Source of the DNA: Glycomyces artemisiae | Lineage (GTDB): Bacteria > Actinomycetota > Actinomycetes > Mycobacteriales > Micromonosporaceae | Length of the DNA: 64,000 bases | NCBI RefSeq assembly: GCF_003002955.1 | Contig: NZ_PVTJ01000006.1 | Coordinates: 310,001 to 374,000, forward strand | Direction: 5' to 3' | In this document: piece after piece, positions 34,770 to 42,137 of the stretch | Layout: each line of letters opens with the position of its first letter | Position numbering within the stretch: position 1 is the stretch's first letter | Made by a program: the position numbers and the translations under genes | Notes under the pieces: generated by a model | Told to the model about the DNA's origin: nothing | What the model saw: the letters and a program-made list of their open reading frames with translations, nothing else | The model's database searches: none

Positions 34770-35539
34770 GTCTCGCCCCGCTTCGCCGCCTGGATCTCGG
34801 CCCACACCTGCCCGCGGAGCTTCGCGAACGCCGGGCTCGACCGGGTCTCCAGCTGGTCCCGCTCGGGGCCGAGGCCGATGTGGACCTCGGCGCGCAGGGT
34901 CGTCGGCGGCGAGGAGAGGACGAGCACGCGCTGGCCGAGGTACACGGATTCGTCGATGTCGTGGGTGATGAACACGACGGTGATGCCGAGCCGGGCCCAC
35001 AGGTCGCGGATGAGGTCTTCGAGGTCGGCGCGGGTCTGGGCGTCGACGGCGGCGAACGGCTCGTCCATGAGCAGGAGGCGGGGCCGGAACGCGATGGCGC
35101 GGGCGATGGCGACGCGCTGCTGCATGCCGCCCGACAACTGCCAGGGCCAGACCCGTTCCTTCCCTTCGAGGTCGACGAGGCGCAGGGCTTCGGCGACGCG
35201 CTCGCGCCGCTGCGCGCGGGTGAGGCCGAGGCGCTTGAGCGGCAGCTCCACGTTGGCGCCCACGCGCATCCACGGGAAGAGGCTGCGGCCGTACTCCTGG
35301 AACACGACCGCGGTGTCCTCGGGCGGGCCGTCGACTTCGCGGCCGTCCACGAGGGCGGCGCCGCGGGTGGGGGCGAGGAGCCCGGCGCACATGCGCAGCA
35401 GCGTGGTCTTGCCGCAGCCGGAGGGCCCGACCACGCAGACCAGTTCTCCTTCGGCCACTTGGAAGGTGAGGGCGTCGATGGCAGTGTGGACCTCGCCGTC
35501 GACGCGGTAGTCCCTGCCGATCCCGGCGACTTCGAGCAC
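34766..35539 (-). CDS. NitT/TauT-type ABC importer ATPase
   Basis: 257 residues with Walker A GPSGCGKTT, signature LSGGMQQRVAIARAI and Walker B LLLMDEPFAAVD. The pattern is that of the SsuB/TauB/NrtD group. It powers uptake by the two permeases and binding protein upstream in the operon. GTG start immediately after the upstream permease stop (TGAGTG). Cotranscription with pobA points to an aromatic acid, probably 4-hydroxybenzoate or a precursor, as the cargo; this is inference. Confidence 0.92.
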   Translation of the reverse strand: MLEVAGIGRDYRVDGEVHTAIDALTFQVAEGELVCVVGPSGCGKTTLLRMCAGLLAPTRGAALVDGREVDGPPEDTAVVFQEYGRSLFPWMRVGANVELPLKRLGLTRAQRRERVAEALRLVDLEGKERVWPWQLSGGMQQRVAIARAIAFRPRLLLMDEPFAAVDAQTRADLEDLIRDLWARLGITVVFITHDIDESVYLGQRVLVLSSPPTTLRAEVHIGLGPERDQLETRSSPAFAKLRGQVWAEIQAAKRGET

Positions 35540-36310
35540 TCAGGCCTCCTCGGTGCGTTGGCGGTGGTACCAGTGCAGGACCGCGCGGTCGACACATGCG
35601 AAGACGGCGGCGAGGGCCGCGCCGAGGCAGCCGAGGAGCAGGATGCCGCTCCACATCGCGGGGATCGCGTAGCTGCGCTGGAACTGGACGATCGCGAAGC
35701 CGAGCCCCGACTGGGCGGCGAACATCTCGGAGATGACCATGAGGATCACGCCGATCGCGAGCGCCTGCCGCATCCCCGTGACGATCCGCGGGCTCGCCCC
35801 GGGCAGGACGATCGCCGTCAGGGTCCTGAAGCGCCCCAGGCGGTATGCGGCGGCCGTGTCGAGCTGCACCGGATCCACCGAGCGGACCCCGGCGACGGTG
35901 TTGAGCAGGATCGGCCACAGGCACCCGGAGATGATCACGGCCACTTTCATGCCGTCGCCGATGCCCGCGAACAGCATGATGACGGGCACGAGCACCGGCG
36001 GCGGCACGGCCCGCGCGAACTCCAGGACCGGTTCGGTCGCATGGAACAGCCACCTGACGCGCCCGATGAGCAGCCCGAGCGCGACCCCGGCGGCGCACGA
36101 CGCGGCGTACCCGGCGCCGAGGCGGGCGACGCTGGGCAGCACGTCCTCGCGCCAGCGCTCGGCGGTCCACGTCTCGCCGAACTCGGCGACGATCTCGCTG
36201 AGCGGGGGGAAGTAGAAGCTCGTGGACCCCGCGGAAGCGAACCACCAGAGCGCGAACAGCACTGAAGGCAGCCCGAGGACCAAGAGCGCCTTGCGAACGA
36301 GGACGATCAC
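35540..36310 (-). CDS. NitT/TauT-type ABC importer permease 2
   Basis: 256 residues with about six membrane helices and the EAA-type cytoplasmic loop (DTAAAYRLGRFRTLTAIVLP, ASPRIVTGMRQALAIG). It belongs to the BPD_transp_1 group that includes SsuC and TauC. GTG start overlaps the upstream permease stop by four bases. It is the second of two distinct permeases in the operon, an arrangement suggesting a heterodimeric channel, whereas sulfonate-type systems usually have one. Confidence 0.9.
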   Translation of the reverse strand: MIVLVRKALLVLGLPSVLFALWWFASAGSTSFYFPPLSEIVAEFGETWTAERWREDVLPSVARLGAGYAASCAAGVALGLLIGRVRWLFHATEPVLEFARAVPPPVLVPVIMLFAGIGDGMKVAVIISGCLWPILLNTVAGVRSVDPVQLDTAAAYRLGRFRTLTAIVLPGASPRIVTGMRQALAIGVILMVISEMFAAQSGLGFAIVQFQRSYAIPAMWSGILLLGCLGAALAAVFACVDRAVLHWYHRQRTEEA

Positions 36311-37164
36311 CGGGCCTCACCCCGCACGGACGGATGCCAGGCGAGCACCTCGCGTTCGAGGGCGCGGACGCCGAGGTTGACGGCGACGCCGAGGGCCCCG
36401 GCGACGAGGATGAGCGCGTACATGCGCTCGGCGGCGCCGGAGGTCTGGGCGACGGCGATCTCGTGGCCGAGGCCGGGCGAGCCGATGACGAGCTCGGCGG
36501 TGACGGCGAGGACGAGCGCGACCGTGGCGGCCAGGCGCACCCCGGTCATGAGGTACGGCAGGGCGGTCGGCCAGGCGAGGTGCGCGAGGCGCTGCCACTT
36601 GGTGAGCCGCAGGCTCTTCGCGGTGTCGGCGGCGACGGGGTCGACGTCCCGGACCCCGGCTAGCACTTGGACGAGGACCTGCCAGAACGCGGCGTAGACG
36701 ACGAGCAGCAGCGTCGAGGGCAGGCGGGTCCCGAACAGCAGGACCGCCAAGGGCACCAGGGCGACCGAGGGGATCGGGCGCAGGAACTCGATGGTGGAGG
36801 CGGTCGCGGCCCGCACCGGCGGGAGCGACCCGATGAGGATGCCGAGCGCGGCCCCGGCGGCGACGGCGATGGCGAGCCCTGCGGCCCAGGCGGTCATGGT
36901 GTCGGCGAGCGCCCGCCAGAACTCGGCGCGCGCGAGGTCGTCGGCGAGCGCGGCGAGCACCGCGCTCGTGGTCGGGAAGTACCTGGGGTTCACCAGCGGC
37001 GTCAGCGGGAGCACCTGCCCCGCGAGCAGCGCCGCGGCGACCCCGGCCGCACCGAGGAGCAGCGGTGGGACTGGACGCGGCCGGGGTCTGTTCGAGCGTG
37101 GCTGGTGGGAGTGGGTTCGCTTGCCGCTCATGGCGTTGAGGCGGTCTGAACGCTTGGGGCTCAT
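36307..37164 (-). CDS. NitT/TauT-type ABC importer permease 1
   Basis: 285 residues. A basic cytoplasmic N-terminus of about 33 residues comes first. It is followed by helices with the EAA loop (DTAKSLRLTKWQRLAHLAWP, ALPYLMTGVRLAATVAL). ATG at 37164 overlaps the binding-protein stop (ATGA). Related to permease 2 but clearly distinct in sequence. Confidence 0.9.
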   Translation of the reverse strand: MSPKRSDRLNAMSGKRTHSHQPRSNRPRPRPVPPLLLGAAGVAAALLAGQVLPLTPLVNPRYFPTTSAVLAALADDLARAEFWRALADTMTAWAAGLAIAVAAGAALGILIGSLPPVRAATASTIEFLRPIPSVALVPLAVLLFGTRLPSTLLLVVYAAFWQVLVQVLAGVRDVDPVAADTAKSLRLTKWQRLAHLAWPTALPYLMTGVRLAATVALVLAVTAELVIGSPGLGHEIAVAQTSGAAERMYALILVAGALGVAVNLGVRALEREVLAWHPSVRGEAR

Positions 37165-38120
37165 GGCAGGAGCGCGTCCACGTCCGGGGGATTCTCGAAG
37201 ATGCCGTCCGCCTCGCCGAGTTCGGCGAGGCGTTCCACGGAGTCCCGGTTGACCTCTGCGGGGAACGCCGGCAGGGTCAGGGCTGCGCGGATGTCGGGAT
37301 TGATGTCGGTGTAAGTGCCCAGGATATCGCGTACGGCGTCGGGATTGTCGGTCGCGTACTGCAACGATTCGGCGATGGCCTCGGAGAACCGTTCCACGAG
37401 GTCCGGATCCTCTTGGGACAGTTGGCTTGTGGTGAAGTACGCCGCGACGGTGAGGTCGGGCGCGGCGTCGACGTAGTTCCACGCGACGGGCCGGCCGCCC
37501 TCGGCCTCGATCATGGACTTGAACGGCTCGACGGCCCACGCGGCGTCGACGTTCCCGGCGCTGAGCTGCGCGGGCATGTCGGGGAACGCGACCTCGGTGA
37601 ACCCGATGTCCGAGGGGTCGCCGCCGTCGAGGCGCACTGACTCGCGGATGGTCGTGTCGCCGATGTTGTTGAGCGTGTTGACGGCGACGGTGGCCGTGGC
37701 GAGGTCGGCGGCGGTCTGGATCGGGCTGTCGGCGGGCACCATGACGGCCCCGAAGTCCTCCCCTTCGACGCCGGTGGAGGCCACGCCGTTCGCGACGATC
37801 TCCACGGGCAGGCCCGAGGACTGGGCGAGCAGCAGCGAGGTGATGTTCGAGAACCCGAAGTCGAACTCCTGCGCCGCCACCCCGGGCACGATCGCGGCCC
37901 CGCCCTGCGCCTCGGTCAGCTCCACCTCGATGTCGCGGGCCTCGAAGAACCCCTGCTCGATCCCGAGGTAGACGGGCGCGACGTCGACGATCGGGATCAC
38001 GCCCACCGACACGGTGTCGACCCCGCCGTCGTCACTCTCGTCACCGCCGCAGGCGGCGGTGGCCGCGACCATCGCGATCGCCAAGGCGGACATGGAGGCA
38101 TGGGCAAGCTGGCGTCTCAT
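37161..38120 (-). CDS. NitT/TauT-type substrate-binding lipoprotein (probable aromatic acid binding)
   Basis: 319 residues. The signal peptide ends in a lipobox with Cys24 (AATAACGG). The mature part is of the NMT1/THI5-like type, with YLGIEQGFFEARDIEVEL, SNITSLLLAQSSGLPVEIVA and DAAWAVEPFKSMIEAEGG. It captures the ligand outside the membrane for the downstream permeases. GGGAGG lies upstream of the ATG. First gene of a five-gene operon ending in pobA, which suggests an aromatic carboxylate ligand. Confidence 0.9.
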   Translation of the reverse strand: MRRQLAHASMSALAIAMVAATAACGGDESDDGGVDTVSVGVIPIVDVAPVYLGIEQGFFEARDIEVELTEAQGGAAIVPGVAAQEFDFGFSNITSLLLAQSSGLPVEIVANGVASTGVEGEDFGAVMVPADSPIQTAADLATATVAVNTLNNIGDTTIRESVRLDGGDPSDIGFTEVAFPDMPAQLSAGNVDAAWAVEPFKSMIEAEGGRPVAWNYVDAAPDLTVAAYFTTSQLSQEDPDLVERFSEAIAESLQYATDNPDAVRDILGTYTDINPDIRAALTLPAFPAEVNRDSVERLAELGEADGIFENPPDVDALLP

Positions 38121-38248
38121 GAGGGTGCCTCCCGGGAGGAGTGAGATGACGGCACCGAGTGTTCGCCATGCGAATACTCGTTCATATATCGAAACTAGTA
38201 GATCGCCCTCCCCCGGTCAACCCCGAGCCGCGCGCCGCTCGCCCCGGC

Positions 38249-38392
38249 CCTGTCGCACCCCTCGGGCATCGTTGAAGCCGGGGGCGGTCGACATCGGACA
38301 CACCCGACCGCGGGGGTGCGGCACCCCCGTCCTGTCGCACCCCTCCGGCATCGTTGATGCCGGGGGCGACCGCGCCCCGACACGCCCGACCG
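38249..38392. repeat. Two-copy direct repeat, about 62 bases each
   Basis: Copy 1 (38249-38311) and copy 2 (38331-38392) share CCTGTCGCACCCCTC, GGCATCGTTGA and GCCGGGGGCG, then a degenerate middle, then CCCGACCGC. The linker forms a hairpin (GGGGGTG/CACCCCC). Copy 2 has an internal CCGGCATC/GATGCCGG stem. Confidence 0.75.
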
Positions 38393-38442
38393 CGTGGGCC
38401 GCAACGACTCCCGCCGCGACAGCGCCTCCAGAACGCGAGGAA

Positions 38443-38477
38443 GGGCCGCCCCGGCGGCAGGGCGGCCCCTCTTTTCT
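38443..38477. terminator. Hairpin beyond the glycerophosphodiesterase gene
   Basis: A nine-bp stem GGGCCGCCC/GGGCGGCCC with an eight-base loop. The T-rich tail (CTCTTTTCT) is on the plus strand, while the nearest gene ends from the minus side 31 bases away, so it may act in both directions. Confidence 0.6.
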
Positions 38478-38498
38478 CGGTGTTGCGATTCCTGGGTC

Positions 38499-39554
38499 CT
38501 AGGCCCGGCACTCCTCGCGCGCCTCGACGGCGAGGTCCGGGTAGTCGGAGAACACGGCGTCCACGCCGAGGTCGTAGAACAGCTCGAACTCGGCGAGGTA
38601 GTCGCCGCGCGCGGCCGGGTCGCTGCTGGAGCGGAAGTCCGCGGGCAGGAACGTGTTCTCGGCGCGGAACGTCCACACGTGCACGTCGAGCCCGCGCCGG
38701 TGCGCCCGCTCCACGATGTCGGTCGGCTCCTGGAGGTAGCCGTCGGCGTCGCGCGGGAAGATGCGGTTCTTGTTGAGGCTGATGGTGTCGAGGGTGCGCG
38801 CGTACTCGTTGAGCGTCGCGTTCGGGATCTCGCCCTGCCCGTCGATGTTCAGCCCGATCCGGTTGTCCACCAGCTCGTCGACGGCGAGCAGGCTCTCGTA
38901 CTCGAACGACTGGATCCACACCGGCGAGCGCCGCTTGTCGAGCCCGCGCTCGTCGAGCAGGTCGGCGAGCGACTCCTCGATGCTCATCCCCTTGTCCTCG
39001 TAGTAGGACGGGTGCTTCATCTCCGGGTAGGTGATGACGGGCTCGTCGAGGGTCGCGACCCAGTCGAGGATCTCGTCGTACGTGACGAGCTGGAACTCCC
39101 CGTCGTGCGCGGCGCTCTGCGGCCGGATGTCGGGGATGCGCTCCTCGGCCCGGAGGGTCTTGATCTCCGCGAGGGTGAAGTCGTCGGCGAAGAAGCCGGT
39201 CACCGGCTTGCCGTCGATGGTCTTGGTGGTCTTGCGGTCCGCGAACTCGGGGTGGTCCTCGACGTCGGTGGTCTCGTCCAGCACCGGCTCGTGGCGTGCG
39301 ATCAGCTCGCCGTCCTTGGTGAGCACCAGGTCCGGCTCGACCACGTCGGCGCCGAGCTCGACGGCGAGCTGGTAGGCCTCCAGCGTGTGCTCGGGCAGGT
39401 AGCCGCTCGCGCCGCGGTGGGCGATGACGACCGGGCCCGGGTCGTGGTGGGGGCGGTGCGGCTTCGCGGCGGCCGGCGAGGCGGCGATGCCGATCAGCGC
39501 GGCCGCGGCGGCGAGCGCCGCCGCTCCGCGCAGGAGGGCGCCCTTGCGGGACAT
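38499..39554 (-). CDS. Secreted glycerophosphodiester phosphodiesterase
   Basis: 351 residues. A signal peptide (MSRKGALLRGAAALAAAAAL, cleavage near AAA-KP) is followed by a GDPD barrel. Catalytic VIAHRGASGYLPEHT, the metal-binding EPDLVLTKDGELIARHE and the C-terminal FSDYPDL are all present. It hydrolyses glycerophosphodiesters to glycerol 3-phosphate and an alcohol outside the cell, useful for phosphate or lipid scavenging or teichoic acid turnover. Start at the ATG at 39554, with AGAAAGGCGG upstream. Structured repeats lie on both sides of this gene. Confidence 0.93.
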   Translation of the reverse strand: MSRKGALLRGAAALAAAAALIGIAASPAAAKPHRPHHDPGPVVIAHRGASGYLPEHTLEAYQLAVELGADVVEPDLVLTKDGELIARHEPVLDETTDVEDHPEFADRKTTKTIDGKPVTGFFADDFTLAEIKTLRAEERIPDIRPQSAAHDGEFQLVTYDEILDWVATLDEPVITYPEMKHPSYYEDKGMSIEESLADLLDERGLDKRRSPVWIQSFEYESLLAVDELVDNRIGLNIDGQGEIPNATLNEYARTLDTISLNKNRIFPRDADGYLQEPTDIVERAHRRGLDVHVWTFRAENTFLPADFRSSSDPAARGDYLAEFELFYDLGVDAVFSDYPDLAVEAREECRA

Positions 39555-40217
39555 GTGGATCCGCCTTTCTCTGACGGGCGGTGCGCCCGTCGGGGGGTCT
39601 GGGTCACCCTCAGCCAACCGCGCGCGGCCGTATTCGCGCGGGACCGTGGTTGAACACGGCCTGAATCCTGGTTGAAATCGGGCGATTCACCCTAGCCCGC
39701 GGAACCGTCCATTTCGGCGCATCGCGCCGCGGGGGCGGCGCCCTGGCGCCGCCGCGGACGGGCGCACCCGAGCAGCCGCGATGCGGGCCCGCCGCTCCGG
39801 CGGTGGCGGCCACCCCGGCATACGCCACCTCGACCATCGGTCCGGTCACCGGAGCGGCGGGCCCCGGGCCGAGCACCGCGGTCCACCGCTCCGGTGATCC
39901 GGGAACCGGTTTCTGCAATCGAGCACCGATCGGCGCTCGACAACAGCATGGACCGCTCTGTTCAGCCTGCCAAAGCGATAGAAATCGCTTTCTACAACAT
40001 CTTGATACACCCGCGCCCGAACGTCAAGCATCGAAGCCCGCCAATATAGGATTCGCCACCCGCCCGGCACCGGAATGTCGGACCCCGCAGGCACTATCGA
40101 ACCGGGGGGACCTCGCGGCGCCCGATTTGCGCAGACACTCCGGGACGCTCCCAAACGCTCCGCCGGGAACCGGCCGGGGCCAGGCCGCGCGGCGGCCCGG
40201 CCCCTCGTCCCGATTCG
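39555..40217. other. 663-base intergenic region with inverted repeats
   Basis: No convincing gene; the frames here give low-complexity Arg/Pro/Ser products. It contains a GGCGGCGCC-CT-GGCGCCGCC hairpin (39734-39753), a pair of perfect 16-base inverted arms (39785-39800 and 39849-39864) with a third imperfect copy near 39882-39902, and a locally AT-richer stretch. In that stretch lies the palindrome TAGAAATCGCTTTCTA (39979-39994). Confidence 0.6.
39785..39864. repeat. Perfect 16-base inverted repeat with 48-base spacer
   Basis: GGGCCCGCCGCTCCGG at 39785-39800 is matched by its exact reverse complement at 39849-39864. A third, imperfect copy in the first orientation starts near 39882. The arrangement resembles a REP-like element or a large cruciform. 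Confidence 0.7.
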
Positions 40218-41999
40218 CTAAGCGGCCGTGAGCAACTGCGAGGCCGCCAGGTCGCGGTAGAGGTCGTCCTTCGCCACCAGCTCCGCGTGCGTGCCGACCG
40301 CGCGCACCAGCCCGGCGTCGAACACGACGATCTGGTCGGCGCTCGTCACCGTCGAGAGCCGGTGGGCCACGACGATCACGTTGGTGCGCTCGGCCGCGTC
40401 GAGCATGACCTGCTTGAGCGACGCCTCGTTCGCGGCGTCGAGCTGCGAGGTCGCCTCGTCGAGGAGCAGCAGCCGCGGCTTGCGCAGCAGCGCCCGCGCG
40501 ATGGCGACGCGCTGCCGCTCGCCGCCCGAGAGCGTGGTGCCGCGGTAGCCGATCCGCGAGTCGAGGCCCTCGGGGAGCTTCTCGACCAGCTCGGTGAGGC
40601 GCGCGGTCTTCACGACGTCCTCGATCTCGGCCTCCGTGGCGTCCTGCGCGGCCATCACGAGGTTCTCGCGCAGCGACCCGTCGAGGACCGGCGCGTCCTG
40701 CTCGACGTAGCCGATGAGGCCCCGCAGGTCCTCCAGCGGCCAGTCGCGCACGTCGACGCCGTCGACGGTGACCCGCCCGGTCGTCGCCGGGTAGAACCGC
40801 TCGATGAGCGAGAACACCGTGGTCTTGCCCGCGCCCGAGGGCCCCACGAGCGCCGTCAGGCCGCGCCCGCTGGAGGCGAACGTCACGCCGTGGTGCACGA
40901 ACGGCAGGTCCTCGGCGTACCGGAACGTCACGTCCTCGAACGCGACCTGCGCCGGGCCCGAAGCCGCCATGTGCGGTTCGCCTTGTGCCGCTTCAGAACC
41001 CGCCGCTTCGGAGTCGAGGTTCGCGACCTCCTCCACGCGGTGGATCGCCGCGAGGCCGGTCTGGAGCTGCGAGAGCGACGCGACCAGGCCGTTGATCGGC
41101 CCCATCAGGTAGAACAGCAGCAGGAGGAAGCCGATGAGCGTGCCGACTTCCATGGCCCCGGAGGCGACGCGCGCGCCGCCGACGCCGAGGACCATCAGGA
41201 ACGCGATGTTCACCGGCAGGAACGCGGCGACGCCCGCGAGCGCCTCCCACAGCGAGGCCTTGACGCCCTTGTCGCGGGCGGTCGTGGCGGCCGCTTCGAG
41301 CCGGCCGATCTCGTAGTCTTCGGCGCCGGAGGCCTTGACGGTGCGGAACGCGCTGAAGACGCGCTCCAGCAGGGACCCCATGTCGCCCAGGGCCTTCTGC
41401 GAGTCGCCGGTGGCGCGCTGGATGCGCGGCAGGATGAACACCATCATCACGGTGACGAACACCACCATGGCCATGGTGGTGCCGAACAGGACCGGGTCGA
41501 GCCAGGCCATGAGGGCGATCCCGCCGAGGATCATGAACGAGTCGGTGACGCCGCCGATGACGGTGGTGCTCGCGACCGTCCGCAGGAGGTTCGTGTCGGA
41601 GGAGAGCCGGGAGACGAGGTCGCCGGGCTTGAGCCGGTCGACCTCGGCGACCTGGAGGCGCACGAGCCGCCCGATGAGCTGCTTGCGCACCGTCAGGACC
41701 ACGTCCTGCCCGGCGATCTGCATGAGGTAGGGGCCGAGGGCGCTCAAAGCGCCGCCGACGATCACGACCGCCCCGAGGTAGAGGAGCGGCCGGGTGAGGG
41801 ACTCGCTGTTGGAGAGGGTGTCGATCACGTCCATCGCGATGAGCGGCTGGACGAGGCCGACGATCCCGCCCGCGAACGAGAGCGCGCCGCCGATGATCAG
41901 CAGGCGCAGGTGCTGGCGCGCGTACGCCCACAATCGGGAGATCGGGGCCCTGGCGGGGGCCTCGTGCGCGGCTTCGGTGGCCGGGGTGGTGTCGGTCAT
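40218..41999 (-). CDS. ABC exporter, fused membrane and ATPase domains
   Basis: 593 residues. A six-helix type I exporter membrane domain (about 30-330) is followed by an ATPase with Walker A GPSGAGKTT, signature TTLSGGERQRVAIARALLRK and Walker B LLLLDEATSQLDA. It acts as a homodimer or with a partner half-transporter to extrude lipids, drugs or peptides. Substrate unknown. Start ATG at 41999 with AAGGA upstream. The upstream ion-channel gene is separated by a hairpin at 42108-42128. Confidence 0.92.
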   Translation of the reverse strand: MTDTTPATEAAHEAPARAPISRLWAYARQHLRLLIIGGALSFAGGIVGLVQPLIAMDVIDTLSNSESLTRPLLYLGAVVIVGGALSALGPYLMQIAGQDVVLTVRKQLIGRLVRLQVAEVDRLKPGDLVSRLSSDTNLLRTVASTTVIGGVTDSFMILGGIALMAWLDPVLFGTTMAMVVFVTVMMVFILPRIQRATGDSQKALGDMGSLLERVFSAFRTVKASGAEDYEIGRLEAAATTARDKGVKASLWEALAGVAAFLPVNIAFLMVLGVGGARVASGAMEVGTLIGFLLLLFYLMGPINGLVASLSQLQTGLAAIHRVEEVANLDSEAAGSEAAQGEPHMAASGPAQVAFEDVTFRYAEDLPFVHHGVTFASSGRGLTALVGPSGAGKTTVFSLIERFYPATTGRVTVDGVDVRDWPLEDLRGLIGYVEQDAPVLDGSLRENLVMAAQDATEAEIEDVVKTARLTELVEKLPEGLDSRIGYRGTTLSGGERQRVAIARALLRKPRLLLLDEATSQLDAANEASLKQVMLDAAERTNVIVVAHRLSTVTSADQIVVFDAGLVRAVGTHAELVAKDDLYRDLAASQLLTAA

Positions 42000-42107
42000 C
42001 CTGGTTTCCTTTTGGTCAAGGCAGCGTCGTCGCTGCTCCCGCCGGGTGCTGCGGGACCTTGTCGAAGCTACCCGGGCCGACCGACACCGGCCTCCGCTCA
42101 CCGGAGT

Positions 42108-42128
42108 ACTTCCGGCTCCGCCGGAAGT
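42108..42128 (-). terminator. Hairpin after the CASTOR/POLLUX-type channel gene
   Basis: An eight-bp perfect stem ACTTCCGG/CCGGAAGT with a five-base loop, starting 10 bases past the stop. No U-tract. Confidence 0.55.
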
Positions 42129-42137
42129 CGTAAGACC

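Larger units (their letters stand above)
38121..38498. other. 378-base intergenic region with palindromes, direct repeats and a hairpin
   Basis: No gene seen. Near the operon start are TTCGC-CAT-GCGAA (38162-38174) and an AT-rich TTCATATATCGAA-like element (38181-38193), candidates for an operator of the pobA operon. Then follow two copies of a 62-base direct repeat (38249-38311 and 38331-38392) and a hairpin near the end of the glycerophosphodiesterase gene (38443-38468). Confidence 0.6.

Noticed and set aside
38249-38392. CRISPR-like repeat array
   Set aside because: Only two imperfect 62-base copies 82 bases apart, with no regular spacers and no cas genes in the window.
39846-40154. Minus-strand frame of about 100 codons in the spacer before the glycerophosphodiesterase gene
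   Set aside because: It overlaps the inverted repeats, has no ribosome-binding site, and gives an Arg/Ser/Pro-rich product without recognisable family.
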